This document shows positions 47,484-56,560 of a stretch of DNA of 64,000 nt, piece after piece. How positions within the stretch are numbered: position 1 is the stretch's first letter; each line of letters opens with the position of its first letter. The notes under the pieces are model-generated. The model worked only from the letters and a program-made list of their open reading frames with translations, did no database searches and was not told where the DNA came from. The stretch comes from Onthomorpha sp937906975 (GTDB lineage: Bacteria; Bacteroidota; Bacteroidia; Bacteroidales; P3): assembly GCA_045614605.1 (NCBI GenBank), contig JAZLDH010000007.1:124001-188000 (forward strand), written 5' to 3'. The position numbers were made by a program, and so were the translations under genes.

Positions 47484-49475
47484 TTATTTTTTTGTTATTT
47501 CATATTCTATGCGAACATGATAAATGCTTTGTAATTTCTTCTTTAAAAGGTCTTTTATCTTATCCACGTCCTTGAAAGTAATGTCGGAATTGGAGAATTG
47601 TTCATCTGCCATTTGTGAGGCTATGATATTATCTACCAATTTACCGATTTCACTTTCGGAATGATTTTTTAGTGAACGAGAGGCTGCCTCTACAGCATCT
47701 ACCATCATAACAACGGCTGTTTCTCTCGAAAATGGTCGTGGTCCTTTATAGGTAAATATTGATGAATCTATTGGTTTATCTGGGTTTTCTGCCACATATC
47801 TATTGTAGAAATACTTTGTTTTGCTTGTTCCGTGGTGTGTGCGAATGAAATCTATAATTGATTCTGGAAGTTTGTGTTTATAAGCAAGTTTAACTCCGTT
47901 TGTAACGTGAGAAATAATGGCTTGTGCTGATTCTTCGTATGTTATTTCGCTATGAGGATTAAACCCTGTGTTTTGATTTTCTATAAAAAACATTGGGAAA
48001 GTAAGTTTTCCTATGTCGTGATGCAAAGCTCCCGCTCTTACAAGCATGGCATTTCCTCCAATTTCTAAGATTAAATCTTCTGCTATATTAGCAACTTGTA
48101 TGCAGTGTTGGAATGTGCCAGGTGCTTTTACAGATAATTCTCTTAATATTTTGCTATTTGTGTTGGTGTATTCAATTATTGAATAGTCGCTTATGAGTCC
48201 AAAAAGTTTTTCAAGTATATAAATAAATGGTATTGCAAACATTATCATTATTGAATTGAGAGCAAACATCAATATCATATTTACATCTATTGAGGTAAGT
48301 TCTATGTTTTGCATTAGGTTGTTTGCAATATAGATTAAGGCGTAGGTTAAAAAGATTATCAAAGAGGTAAGTAAAAATATTGAACGTTTTTTTGAACTTT
48401 CTGCCGTTACAATTGTCATTATTCCAGCGATTAGTTGATAAAAAACATATTCAAAACTATTAGGAACGGCAAATCCTATTGTGATTATAGAAACTAAAAA
48501 GACGTATAGCGAGGTTTTTGTGTCAAAAAAGGTCTTTATAACTATGGGAACAATACAAACCGGTACGGCATATATGTATTTTGGATTTATGTTAATGATA
48601 AATGCCATTACACAGCAGATAAATAAAACGACAAAGAAGATTAATAACACTTTTCTATCGTTTGGAAATATATCTGGGCGGTTGTGATTAATAAAAAGCA
48701 TCATTGCTAAAAGGGTAATGCACACAAGGATAAATCTTCCTAAAAGAATGGTTAGGTGATTGGCCTTTTCTACGTCATTTCCTTCACATGCGTATTTGAA
48801 AGAAAGTAATATTTGATTTTTTTCACCACTTATTTGTTCTCCCTTTGCAATAATTTGTTCTCCTTGACTAATTAAGCCTTTGTTAAGAGTGATTTCTTTT
48901 ATTTTTGTTTGTAATATGTCGTTTGTTGTTTGTTCATCATAGATTAAATTGGCGTGTAAAGCCTTTAATATATCCTCATTTTTTGTGATTGTTAAGAGTT
49001 GTTCTTTGGCTTGTTGTAGATCTAATATTTCTTCTGGCTCATATTCTTTTGCAATGTTGTTTTCTATTACGATTAGTTGAGATTCATTTTGTAGTAATTC
49101 ATGTTTTTGTACTACGCCTATGGTGTAGATTTTTTCTACTTGTTTTTTTAGTTGTTGTTTTTCGTAGTTAGAAAGGTTTTTCGCCTCAAGAATTTTTGAA
49201 TATATGCTATCTTCTAATTTATTGTCTTTCTTGTAGTATGGAACTCGGTTTTTTTCTATTTGTTTTCTTTCCTCTGAAAGTTCTTTTTCGGTTTTTAAAA
49301 TAGGAAAATCAATAGGGGATATAAGGGTTTCGTGTCTCCATTGTGTGCCTTGTGTAAATTCATATTTGAATACGGATTTATTTGGAAAGGCTATGACAAT
49401 GATAATGGCAGTTACAAGCACTTGTAAACTACGTTTTAGTATCATTATCGTATTGTGTCTTTTTATGCTATTCAT
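47484..49475 (-). CDS. PgpH-type 7TM-HD domain protein (putative c-di-AMP phosphodiesterase)
   Basis: 663 aa from the ATG at 49475, chosen because it overlaps the MlaF stop codon as ATGA; a start at 49514 would lie inside mlaF. Order: N-terminal membrane helix, 7TMR-HDED extracellular domain (~40-260), seven membrane helices (~270-430), then the HD phosphohydrolase HCIQVANIAEDLILEIG...RAGALHHDIGKLTFPMFF near residues 460-500 and HHGTSKTKYFYN. In Listeria and others PgpH degrades cyclic di-AMP. No CdaA-type cyclase is in the window, but the YbbR/CdaR-like gene is 2.7 kb away. Confidence 0.9.
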   Translation of the reverse strand: MNSIKRHNTIMILKRSLQVLVTAIIIVIAFPNKSVFKYEFTQGTQWRHETLISPIDFPILKTEKELSEERKQIEKNRVPYYKKDNKLEDSIYSKILEAKNLSNYEKQQLKKQVEKIYTIGVVQKHELLQNESQLIVIENNIAKEYEPEEILDLQQAKEQLLTITKNEDILKALHANLIYDEQTTNDILQTKIKEITLNKGLISQGEQIIAKGEQISGEKNQILLSFKYACEGNDVEKANHLTILLGRFILVCITLLAMMLFINHNRPDIFPNDRKVLLIFFVVLFICCVMAFIININPKYIYAVPVCIVPIVIKTFFDTKTSLYVFLVSIITIGFAVPNSFEYVFYQLIAGIMTIVTAESSKKRSIFLLTSLIIFLTYALIYIANNLMQNIELTSIDVNMILMFALNSIMIMFAIPFIYILEKLFGLISDYSIIEYTNTNSKILRELSVKAPGTFQHCIQVANIAEDLILEIGGNAMLVRAGALHHDIGKLTFPMFFIENQNTGFNPHSEITYEESAQAIISHVTNGVKLAYKHKLPESIIDFIRTHHGTSKTKYFYNRYVAENPDKPIDSSIFTYKGPRPFSRETAVVMMVDAVEAASRSLKNHSESEIGKLVDNIIASQMADEQFSNSDITFKDVDKIKDLLKKKLQSIYHVRIEYEITKK

Positions 49476-50227
49476 ATTTTGTTTTGTTTTAATCGTTTTG
49501 TAAGGGCTGTGCAAAATATAAAGTCATTGAGTTCTTGATTATCGGTATTTAGTATGTTTTCCGAATTTCCTTTCCACCATAGTTGCCCTTGATGTATGTA
49601 GTTTATGTTTTCTCCAATCTCCATCACACTATTCATATCGTGTGTATTGACTATGGTTGTTATGTTGTATTCGTGTGTGATTTCTTTTATGAGTTGGTCT
49701 ATCACTATTGAGGTTTGAGGGTCTAAGCCTGAGTTTGGCTCATCGCAAAAAAGGTATTTTGGTTGTGTTGCTATCGCTCTTGCTATAGCTACACGTTTTT
49801 GCATTCCTCCACTTAACTCTGAGGGAAATTGTTTATTGATTCCTTTTAGGTTTACTCTCTCTAAACAAAATTCTACTCGCTTTTTCATTGTTTTTATATC
49901 GGAGCGTTGGAACATTCTTAAAGGAAACATTATGTTTTCTTCAATATTCATTGAGTCGAAAAGCGCTCCTCCTTGAAAAAGCATGCCTATGTCTTTGCGA
50001 AGATTGATTTTTTCTTTTTTGTTTAAGTGTCTTAATACTCTATCGTCAAAATATATATATCCTTCATCGGGTGTGTAAAGCGAAACAAGGCATTTCATAA
50101 GCACAGTCTTACCACTTCCACTTTTTCCTATGATAAGATTGCATTTACCTGTCTCAAATTCGGTGTTGATGTTATGTAAAATTTTCTTTTCTCCAAAGTA
50201 TTTAGATACATTCTCTACTCTAATCAT
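49472..50227 (-). CDS. MlaF-type ABC transporter ATP-binding protein
   Basis: 251 aa. Walker A GKSGSGKT (34-41), Q-loop FQGGALFDSM, signature LSGGMQKRVAIARA and Walker B YLFCDEPNSGLDP; the GGALFDS after the Q-loop is typical of the MlaF/Ttg2A/Mkl subfamily. With MlaE it energises lipid transport between the two membranes. It lies 14 bp downstream of the MlaE permease; the MCE-domain substrate-binding protein (MlaD) that should complete the system is not present in this run. Confidence 0.92.
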   Translation of the reverse strand: MIRVENVSKYFGEKKILHNINTEFETGKCNLIIGKSGSGKTVLMKCLVSLYTPDEGYIYFDDRVLRHLNKKEKINLRKDIGMLFQGGALFDSMNIEENIMFPLRMFQRSDIKTMKKRVEFCLERVNLKGINKQFPSELSGGMQKRVAIARAIATQPKYLFCDEPNSGLDPQTSIVIDQLIKEITHEYNITTIVNTHDMNSVMEIGENINYIHQGQLWWKGNSENILNTDNQELNDFIFCTALTKRLKQNKI

Positions 50228-50241
50228 ATTGGTTAGTGTTT

Positions 50242-50991
50242 TTACATAAATAGATTGGTAATTATTAAATCAAATATCATAATTACGATACTGCTTTGCA
50301 CAACTGCTTTTGTAGATTGTATGCCTACCTCTACCGAACCTCCTTTTAGAGTAAAGCCTCTATAAGATGCTATGGTGGAAATAATGATTGAATAAACAAA
50401 TACTTTTACAATGGCAAATATTACGTCCATATTTGTGTATTCTAAGCGTAATCCATCAATGTATGCCGCCATTGAGAGTGAGCCTATTGAGAGTGCTCCA
50501 ACCGCTCCTCCTAAAATGGAAACAAATATACTCATTATAATTAGTAAAGGAAAGGTTATCATGCAGGCTATTATCTTTGGTAGAATTAAATAGGAGGGTG
50601 TGTTTACTCCCATCACTTCTAAGGCATCTATTTGTTCGGTTATTTTTTGTGTTCCAAGCTCTGAGGTTATCTTTGAGGCACATTTACCTGCTAAGATAAG
50701 AGAAATAATTGTTGGTGAGAACTCTAACATCATTGTTTTACGTGCAGAATAGCCATAAATCCAATCTGGATAGATTGGGTTTTGAAGATTGATTAATAGT
50801 TGTATAACTACGGCTGCTCCAACAAAGACCGAAACCAAAAAAACTATAAGAATAGAGTCTATACCTAAGGTTTGAATTTCAAATAAAAGCTTCCTTTTGA
50901 ATATGTGCATATTTTGAGGCCAACGAAAGGCTTCTTTCATTAACAAAAGATATGCTCCAAAATCTTCAAAAAAGTATTTTATCTTTTTCAC
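50242..50991 (-). CDS. MlaE-type ABC transporter permease
   Basis: 249 aa, five to six membrane helices. The MlaE signature is VFVGAAVVIQLLINLQNP and the conserved EFSPTIISLILAGKCASKITSELGTQKITEQIDALEVMGVNTPSYLILPKIIACMITFPLL, with the amphipathic helix TSELGTQKITEQIDAL. The C-terminal GFTLKGGSVEVGIQSTKAVVQSSIVIMIFDLI is also typical. It forms the inner-membrane channel for phospholipid transfer with the MlaF ATPase encoded directly after it. Confidence 0.92.
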   Translation of the reverse strand: MKKIKYFFEDFGAYLLLMKEAFRWPQNMHIFKRKLLFEIQTLGIDSILIVFLVSVFVGAAVVIQLLINLQNPIYPDWIYGYSARKTMMLEFSPTIISLILAGKCASKITSELGTQKITEQIDALEVMGVNTPSYLILPKIIACMITFPLLIIMSIFVSILGGAVGALSIGSLSMAAYIDGLRLEYTNMDVIFAIVKVFVYSIIISTIASYRGFTLKGGSVEVGIQSTKAVVQSSIVIMIFDLIITNLFM

Positions 50992-51002
50992 TCTTTTGTT
51001 TG

Positions 51003-53567
51003 TTATTTTAATGTTATGCTTATTTGTTTTTCTTTATTGAGTGTGATTAGTATTTTAGTCTTTTCACTATCTTGATTAGCCAATAATATATCGGATAGTT
51101 TGTCCTCTATTAGGTTTTGAATAGCTCTTCTTATTGGTCTTGCTCCATAGTGAAGGTCTTTCAAGGTAGATATGATATGTTCTTTGACTGCTTTCTTTAC
51201 TTCTAAGTTCAAATTTAGTAATTCTACTCTCTTTCTTAGTTTGTTTAGTTCTAAGTCTATGATTTGTATTAGATGGTCGTTTGTTAGCGAGTTGAAGTAA
51301 ATCATTTCGTCTATTCTATTTAAGAACTCTGGCGAAAAGGTTTGGTTTAGGTCTTTATCTATTATGTTTTGTTCTGCTATGTTTTGATTTTCTATAACAG
51401 CACTTGTTGAAAAGCCAACTCCTGTTCCAAAGTCTTTTAGTTTTCTACTTCCAACATTAGAAGTCATTATGATAATGGTGTTTTTAAAGTCTATCTTCCT
51501 ACCTGCTGAATCGGTTAATTGACCCTCATCAAGGATTTGAAGAAGTAGGTTATAGACATCTTCGTGTGCTTTTTCTATTTCGTCAAAAAGCACAATGGAG
51601 TAGGGGTGATGTCTTACTTTTTCTGTCAATTGTCCTGCTTGTTCATAGCCTACATATCCTGGAGGTGAGCCAATGAGTTTGGAAACACTATATTTTTCCA
51701 TGTATTCGCTCATATCTATACGGATAAAGTTGTCCTCTGAATCAAAAAGATATTTTGCCATTTCTTTTGCTAAGAGTGTTTTTCCAACTCCTGTAGGTCC
51801 TACAAACATAAACGAACTAATAGGACGGAAAGGGTCTTTTAATCCTACTCTTGCTCGCTTAATTGCTTTTGAAACCTTTTCAACCGCTTTTTCTTGTCCA
51901 ATAACAATGGTTTTTAATCTTTCTTCCATCATAAGCAACTTTTGAGTTTCGTCTTTGTTTACTTTCTCTACGCTAACTCCGCTTATGAGTGAAATTGTGG
52001 TTGCTATATCTTCTTCTGTTATTTCTACGGGATTATTCATCATAGTTTGCTCCCATAGTTTTTCTTCTTCTAAATATTGTTCTCTTAGGCTATCTATTTG
52101 TTTTAGTATTTGACTTCTTCTTTCAAAAGCTCGTTGTTGAGAAGTTTCTTTTAGTTCTTCTTTTGCTAAATTTATGCTATGTTGTATTTGGGTTAGTTTA
52201 TCTGAAATTTTAATGGATTTTACGTGTTTTGAAGCACCTGTTTCGTCCATTACATCTATGGCTTTGTCTGGCAAAAGTCTATCTGTGATATATCTTTGTG
52301 AAAGTGATACGCATGCCTCTAAGGCTTTGTCTGTGTATTTCACTTTATGATATTCTTCGTATTTGTGTTTTATGTTTTTTAGTATGTTTAGTGCCTCTGC
52401 ATCTGAGGTTGGCTCAATGAATATCTTTTGAAATCTTCTCTCTAACGCACCATCTGATTCTATATACTTTCTATATTCCTCTATTGTGGTAGCTCCAATA
52501 CATTGTATTTCACCTCGTGCAAGCGCTGGCTTGAATATGTTTGAAGCATCTAAGCCTCCTTCTGAGTTTCCTGCACCTGCTATTGTGTGTATTTCGTCTA
52601 TGAAAAGAATTATATTACGATTTCTTTCTAATTCGGAGATTAAGCCCTTTATTCTTTCTTCAAATTGTCCTCTATATTTAGTTCCCGCAACCACCAAGGC
52701 TAAATCTAATGTGTAAATAGTCTTTTTCAATAGGGTATAAGGAACATCTGCATTTGCTATCTTGATTGCAAGTCCCTCTGCTATGCTAGATTTTCCAACG
52801 CCAGGCTCTCCAATTAGGATTGGATTATTTTTCTTTCTTCTACTTAGGATTTGACAAATTCTATCTATTTCTTTTTCTCTTCCAACAACGGGATCAAGTA
52901 ATTTATTCTTTGCTGCCTCTGTTAAATTCTTACCAAAACTATCTAAGAAAGGAGTTTCTGTTGTTTTTGTCTTTTCTTCCTTTTCCTCTGAGGAAAGATT
53001 TATTGTTTTCATTGATGGATTTTCGTCCGATAGCATAATATCGTGAAAGAACTCTTCAATATTATTTATCAATTCTTTCTTTGAAAATACATCATTTACT
53101 TCTTTTGTAGTAACTTTAATAGTTATGCCACCCTCATTCAAGGGTTTGTTTATGTTTGTTTTGTTTATGCCATATTGTTTTAAGATTTCTGCTGCTTGGT
53201 TACCACTTTTGAAAAACATTCCAAGCAAAAGATGAAAAGTACCTACGGAATTATTGTTTAGTTTCATAGCCTCTATATTTGCGGCTTTGATTACTAAATC
53301 ACAATCCTCTGAAAACGAAATTTCATCTGGTGCTTCGTAAGCATTTTCTTCGATACTATTGCGTAAAACAGAGTTTTCTAAATCTCTTTTTAATTGAGAA
53401 ATATCCTCACATAATTGATTTATGATATTTGCCGCCTTACATTGTGGCAATCTCAACATTGCAAGAACAAGATGCTCCGTTTCTATATATTGATTTCTTA
53501 ATCTTATAGCCTCACCTCTTGAATTTTCAATAACTTTTTGTGCGTTTGCTGTCCATTTACGTTGCAT
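51003..53567 (-). CDS. clpC: ATP-dependent Clp protease ATPase subunit ClpC
   Basis: 854 aa. N-domain repeats at residues ~1-150 (TANAQKVIENSRGEAIRLRNQYIETEHLVLAML), AAA1 with Walker A GEPGVGKSS near 255, a middle region of coiled-coil type (AKEELKETSQQRAFERRSQILKQI), AAA2 with Walker A GPTGVGKTLLAKEMAKYLF near 590, and the ClpP-binding-type region with LNRIDEMIYF. It unfolds damaged or tagged proteins for ClpP. No regulator gene (ctsR) is beside it. First gene of the minus-strand run ending at pgpH, as the gap to marC is 54 bp and holds only repeats. Confidence 0.95.
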   Translation of the reverse strand: MQRKWTANAQKVIENSRGEAIRLRNQYIETEHLVLAMLRLPQCKAANIINQLCEDISQLKRDLENSVLRNSIEENAYEAPDEISFSEDCDLVIKAANIEAMKLNNNSVGTFHLLLGMFFKSGNQAAEILKQYGINKTNINKPLNEGGITIKVTTKEVNDVFSKKELINNIEEFFHDIMLSDENPSMKTINLSSEEKEEKTKTTETPFLDSFGKNLTEAAKNKLLDPVVGREKEIDRICQILSRRKKNNPILIGEPGVGKSSIAEGLAIKIANADVPYTLLKKTIYTLDLALVVAGTKYRGQFEERIKGLISELERNRNIILFIDEIHTIAGAGNSEGGLDASNIFKPALARGEIQCIGATTIEEYRKYIESDGALERRFQKIFIEPTSDAEALNILKNIKHKYEEYHKVKYTDKALEACVSLSQRYITDRLLPDKAIDVMDETGASKHVKSIKISDKLTQIQHSINLAKEELKETSQQRAFERRSQILKQIDSLREQYLEEEKLWEQTMMNNPVEITEEDIATTISLISGVSVEKVNKDETQKLLMMEERLKTIVIGQEKAVEKVSKAIKRARVGLKDPFRPISSFMFVGPTGVGKTLLAKEMAKYLFDSEDNFIRIDMSEYMEKYSVSKLIGSPPGYVGYEQAGQLTEKVRHHPYSIVLFDEIEKAHEDVYNLLLQILDEGQLTDSAGRKIDFKNTIIIMTSNVGSRKLKDFGTGVGFSTSAVIENQNIAEQNIIDKDLNQTFSPEFLNRIDEMIYFNSLTNDHLIQIIDLELNKLRKRVELLNLNLEVKKAVKEHIISTLKDLHYGARPIRRAIQNLIEDKLSDILLANQDSEKTKILITLNKEKQISITLK

Positions 53568-53580
53568 AGTAAGAGTATGT

Positions 53581-53625
53581 CTTTGATTTAAAAAATTATT
53601 CTTCGAGATTAAAAAATTATTTTAC
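53581..53625. repeat. 21-bp direct repeat L between clpC and marC
   Basis: TTAAAAAATTATT occurs at 53588 and 53609, 21 bp apart; CTTTG at 53581 and CTTCG at 53601 precede each copy. It fills the whole gap between the two genes. Confidence 0.6.
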
Positions 53626-54200
53626 GATATTAATGGAATTAAATTAGCAACTATCAATTTAACACTCATTGCCAATAATATAACTCCAAAGAATTTTCTT
53701 AAAATATAAATACCACCTTTTCCAAGTATGCGTTCTACCAATTGCACCTTTGAGATAACAAACCAAACAAATAGCATATTTAAAGCAATTGCAATAATTA
53801 TATTGATAGTTTCGCATTCTGCTCTAAGAGATAACACGGTTGTCATAGCACCTGCCCCTGCAATAAGAGGGAATACCAATGGTACTATTGTGGAGTTTTC
53901 AGTTGGTCCATCGTTTTTAAACAATTCCACATTAAATGTCATTTCTATTGCAATGGCAATAAGGATTATCGCACCCGCTATTGCAAAGGAGTGAACATCT
54001 ACGTGAAAGAATTTCAAAACTGCCTCTCCAACAAAAAGGAAAACAAGCATTAGTGCAAAGGATATTAAAGCGGCTTTTCCTGCTTGAATCTTTTTTGATT
54101 TACTTCTAAGGTCTATTATAACAGGTACTGAGCCTGTAATATCTATTACCGCAAATAACACCATAAAGGCGGTTAATATTTCTGTGAAATTTATTCCCAT
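53622..54200 (-). CDS. MarC family integral membrane protein
   Basis: 192 aa, six membrane helices. MarC/UPF0056 signatures: FTEILTAFMVLFAVIDITGSVPVIIDLRSKS, FVGEAVLKFFHVDVHSFAIAGAIILIAIAIEM and VPLVFPLIAGAGAMTTVLSL. The function is unknown (once thought to be multidrug related). It lies 12 bp downstream of the DUF4159 gene and is part of the minus-strand run that starts at 56325. Confidence 0.9.
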   Translation of the reverse strand: MGINFTEILTAFMVLFAVIDITGSVPVIIDLRSKSKKIQAGKAALISFALMLVFLFVGEAVLKFFHVDVHSFAIAGAIILIAIAIEMTFNVELFKNDGPTENSTIVPLVFPLIAGAGAMTTVLSLRAECETINIIIAIALNMLFVWFVISKVQLVERILGKGGIYILRKFFGVILLAMSVKLIVANLIPLIS

Positions 54201-54212
54201 ATCTTTTTATCT

Positions 54213-54863
54213 TTATTGCATAAATACAAATTGAACAATATTTGCTCCCATTTTAAGAGCCTTTAATCTATTTTCGTAAGGGTCGTTATGAACTGCCTCA
54301 TCCTCCCAACCATCTCCTAAATCACATTCAAAGGAGTAAAAACATATTAATCTATTTTCATAAAACAAACCAAAGCCTTGTGGGGTTTTGTTGTCGTGTT
54401 CATGAATTTTAGGCAAACCATTTGAAAAATCATATTTTTGATGATAAATAGGGTGTGAATATGGAAGTTCTACCCATTTGAGTTCGGGAAAGACTTTCAA
54501 CATTTCCTCTCTTATGTATTTATCCATGCCATAATTATCATCAATATGTAAAAAACCACCTCCCAAAAGGTAGTTTCTTAAATTTTCTGCCTCTTGTGTA
54601 GAAAAAACCACATTACCATGACCTGTCATGTGCAAGATAGGATAGAGGAATATTTCACTACTTCCAACCTCTACGGTAGGATAATTTTCCGAAAGATTGG
54701 TTTGTAGATTTTCATTACAAAATTTTATGAGATTTGTTAAAGATGTAGGATTTGCATACCAATCACCACCACCATTGTATTTTAATAATGCAATAGAGGT
54801 TTGAGAATAGGAATTATTTAGTAATAACAAACTAATAATTATATACAATATCCTTTGTTTCAT
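54213..54863 (-). CDS. DUF4159 secreted protein
   Basis: 216 aa with a signal peptide (ILYIIISLLLLNNSYSQ). The DUF4159 domain shows IALLKYNGGGDWYANPTSL, LYPILHMTGHGNVVFSTQEAENLRNYLLGGGFLHIDDNYGMD, LPYSHPIYHQKYDF and LGDGWEDEAVHNDPYENRLKALKMGANI. It resembles a ThuA/GATase1-like fold; the biochemical role is unknown. It lies 2 bp after rsmE and may be co-translated with it. Confidence 0.88.
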   Translation of the reverse strand: MKQRILYIIISLLLLNNSYSQTSIALLKYNGGGDWYANPTSLTNLIKFCNENLQTNLSENYPTVEVGSSEIFLYPILHMTGHGNVVFSTQEAENLRNYLLGGGFLHIDDNYGMDKYIREEMLKVFPELKWVELPYSHPIYHQKYDFSNGLPKIHEHDNKTPQGFGLFYENRLICFYSFECDLGDGWEDEAVHNDPYENRLKALKMGANIVQFVFMQ

Positions 54864-54865
54864 TA

Positions 54866-55573
54866 CTACATATTTACAAAATGTATGCTTTGCAATGCAA
54901 AAAGTGCAGCTGTCTCTGTTCTTAAACGGCTTTCTCCTAATGTTATTGCTTGAAAACCATTATTAAGTGCAAGTTCCACTTCCTTTTCTGAAAAATCTCC
55001 CTCAGGACCTATTAAAATCAATACATCTTCTCCCTTATTGTAAGACTCTTTTATGCTTGTTCGTCCCTCAGGCTTACAATATGCAATGAATTTCTTTCCT
55101 TCGCAAGATTTAATCAAATCTTTATAAGAGACATTCTCCTCAAGTTCGGGCATATAGGCTTTAAGCGATTGTTTGAGAGCGGAAATCATAATTTTTTCTA
55201 AACGTTCCCTTTTGATAGATGTTCTTTCGCTATGCTCACCTATAAAAAACGAAATCTTATCTACGCCCATTTCAACGGCTTTTTCCAAAAACCATTCCAT
55301 TCTATTCATATTCTTGGTAGGGGCAAGGGCAATATGAACTTTAAAATCGCGTTTACCATATTCATCTTGCACCTTTGTTACAAGAAAGCTACAAGATTTT
55401 GGATTGGTATCGTATATTTCTGCAAAAACAAATCTGCCTTTACCATTGGTAAGGCAGATTGTATCTTTTTCTCTAAGTCTTAAAACTTTAATGCAATGAG
55501 TAGATTCTTCTTTATTTAAAGAATAATATTCTCCTTCGTTTAGTTCAAAATCCGGTGTGTAAAATAAGTGCAT
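54866..55573 (-). CDS. rsmE: 16S rRNA (uracil(1498)-N3)-methyltransferase
   Basis: 235 aa. SPOUT-class methyltransferase. Evidence: HCIKVLRLREKDTICLTNGKGRFVFAEI, the central EWFLEKAVEMGVDKISFFIGEHSERTSIKRERLEKIMISALKQS, and the SAM-binding knot ILIGPEGDFSEKEVELALNNGFQAITLGESRLRTETAALFALQ. It methylates U1498 of 16S rRNA after 30S assembly. It follows a barrel gene by 8 bp and precedes the DUF4159 gene. Confidence 0.95.
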   Translation of the reverse strand: MHLFYTPDFELNEGEYYSLNKEESTHCIKVLRLREKDTICLTNGKGRFVFAEIYDTNPKSCSFLVTKVQDEYGKRDFKVHIALAPTKNMNRMEWFLEKAVEMGVDKISFFIGEHSERTSIKRERLEKIMISALKQSLKAYMPELEENVSYKDLIKSCEGKKFIAYCKPEGRTSIKESYNKGEDVLILIGPEGDFSEKEVELALNNGFQAITLGESRLRTETAALFALQSIHFVNM

Positions 55574-55581
55574 AACATTTG

Positions 55582-56325
55582 TTAAAGAGAAAATGCCAAG
55601 CCTAATTCAAAAACTATACCATGTGTTGGGTCATTTGAAAATACAGATTCTCTTTCTTTATACGCACCATTCACATAATATCCTGAATAAGTATCGGTAT
55701 AACCAAACAATTCTCCTTGATAACCAACAACGCCTCTAAATCTAATGTTAGTAGAAATCTCTGTCATAAAACCAACAAGACATTTCACTGTTGGAATAAA
55801 ATGAGTAACCTTTATAGAATTAGCAGGGTCCTCTTGAACATAAATCACTCCTCCTGTAGAGAAATCTTTTTGTCCAAGCATTATATTTCCTCCCGCTGAT
55901 ATTTCCATAAATAAACTTGCAGTTGGACGAGTAATCAAATAACCTACGATACTACCCATTAAAGGTACATAAGTATATGTTTTATATTTTCCAAATTTCA
56001 CCTCTTCGCTAGCGCCTGTTGCACTATGTCTTATATTCAAACCTGGATACACATGAATACCTGTATGGATTCCCCAGCCCCATGTGCTAGTTCTTGTTTT
56101 GCTATAAGGTCTTACTCTATTTTGATAACCAACATTAACACCAAATCCCCAAGGATTTGTAACGCTTTGATGAGATGCTATTAAGTTTGATGAAGCGCTT
56201 ATGTTTAATAAATTTTCTGGAAAATCTCTACGCCATTTTCCTGTTCTCCAATCGCCACCACGTTGAGCAAATACACTGATTGAGAATAGCATAACTAAGC
56301 TCAAAAAGATAAATATTTTCTTCAT
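55582..56325 (-). CDS. Secreted beta-barrel-like protein
   Basis: 247 aa. Signal peptide KKIFIFLSLVMLFSISVFAQ, then RGGDWRTGKWRRDFPENLLNISAS. The mature part has barrel-type alternation (WGFGVNVGYQNRVRPYSKT, WGWGIHTGIHVYPGLNIRHSA, ASLFMEISAGGNIMLGQKDF, RFRGVVGYQGELFGYTDTYSG, GIVFELGLAFSL) and ends with an aromatic-free strand. It is probably an outer-membrane protein; function unknown. It is the first gene of the minus-strand run barrel-rsmE-DUF4159-marC. Confidence 0.6.
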   Translation of the reverse strand: MKKIFIFLSLVMLFSISVFAQRGGDWRTGKWRRDFPENLLNISASSNLIASHQSVTNPWGFGVNVGYQNRVRPYSKTRTSTWGWGIHTGIHVYPGLNIRHSATGASEEVKFGKYKTYTYVPLMGSIVGYLITRPTASLFMEISAGGNIMLGQKDFSTGGVIYVQEDPANSIKVTHFIPTVKCLVGFMTEISTNIRFRGVVGYQGELFGYTDTYSGYYVNGAYKERESVFSNDPTHGIVFELGLAFSL

Positions 56326-56440
56326 TTTTAAATTTTATGTGTTTAGTTTTTAATATAATTGAAAGTCCAAAATTACAAATAAAAATAATACACGCAAAGT
56401 TTTTTATGTTTTTTTGAACTTATGATACATAGATTTGTTT

Positions 56441-56448
56441 TATTTTTG
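56441..56448 (+). promoter_or_regulatory. -7 box of the FabK/NMO-like gene
   Basis: TATTTTTG. The predicted start near 56454 puts the whole of array M into the mRNA leader. Confidence 0.55.
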
Positions 56449-56461
56449 CAGAAAAAAAAGT

Positions 56462-56550
56462 CTAAGAATTAAGAAAAAAAAGCAAAGAAAAAATTAAAAA
56501 AAGCAAAGAAAAAATCTAAAAAAGCAAAGAAAAAATTAAAAAAATTAAAG
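56462..56550 (+). repeat. 21-bp phased CAAAG array M in an mRNA leader
   Basis: Cores at 56462 (CTAAG), 56483, 56504, 56525 (CAAAG) and 56546 (TAAAG), all exactly 21 bp apart with A-tract spacers; here the CAAAG strand is the sense strand. The array ends 10 bp before the ATG, so the leader is almost entirely repeat. Confidence 0.85.
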
Positions 56551-56560
56551 AGATAAAAAT

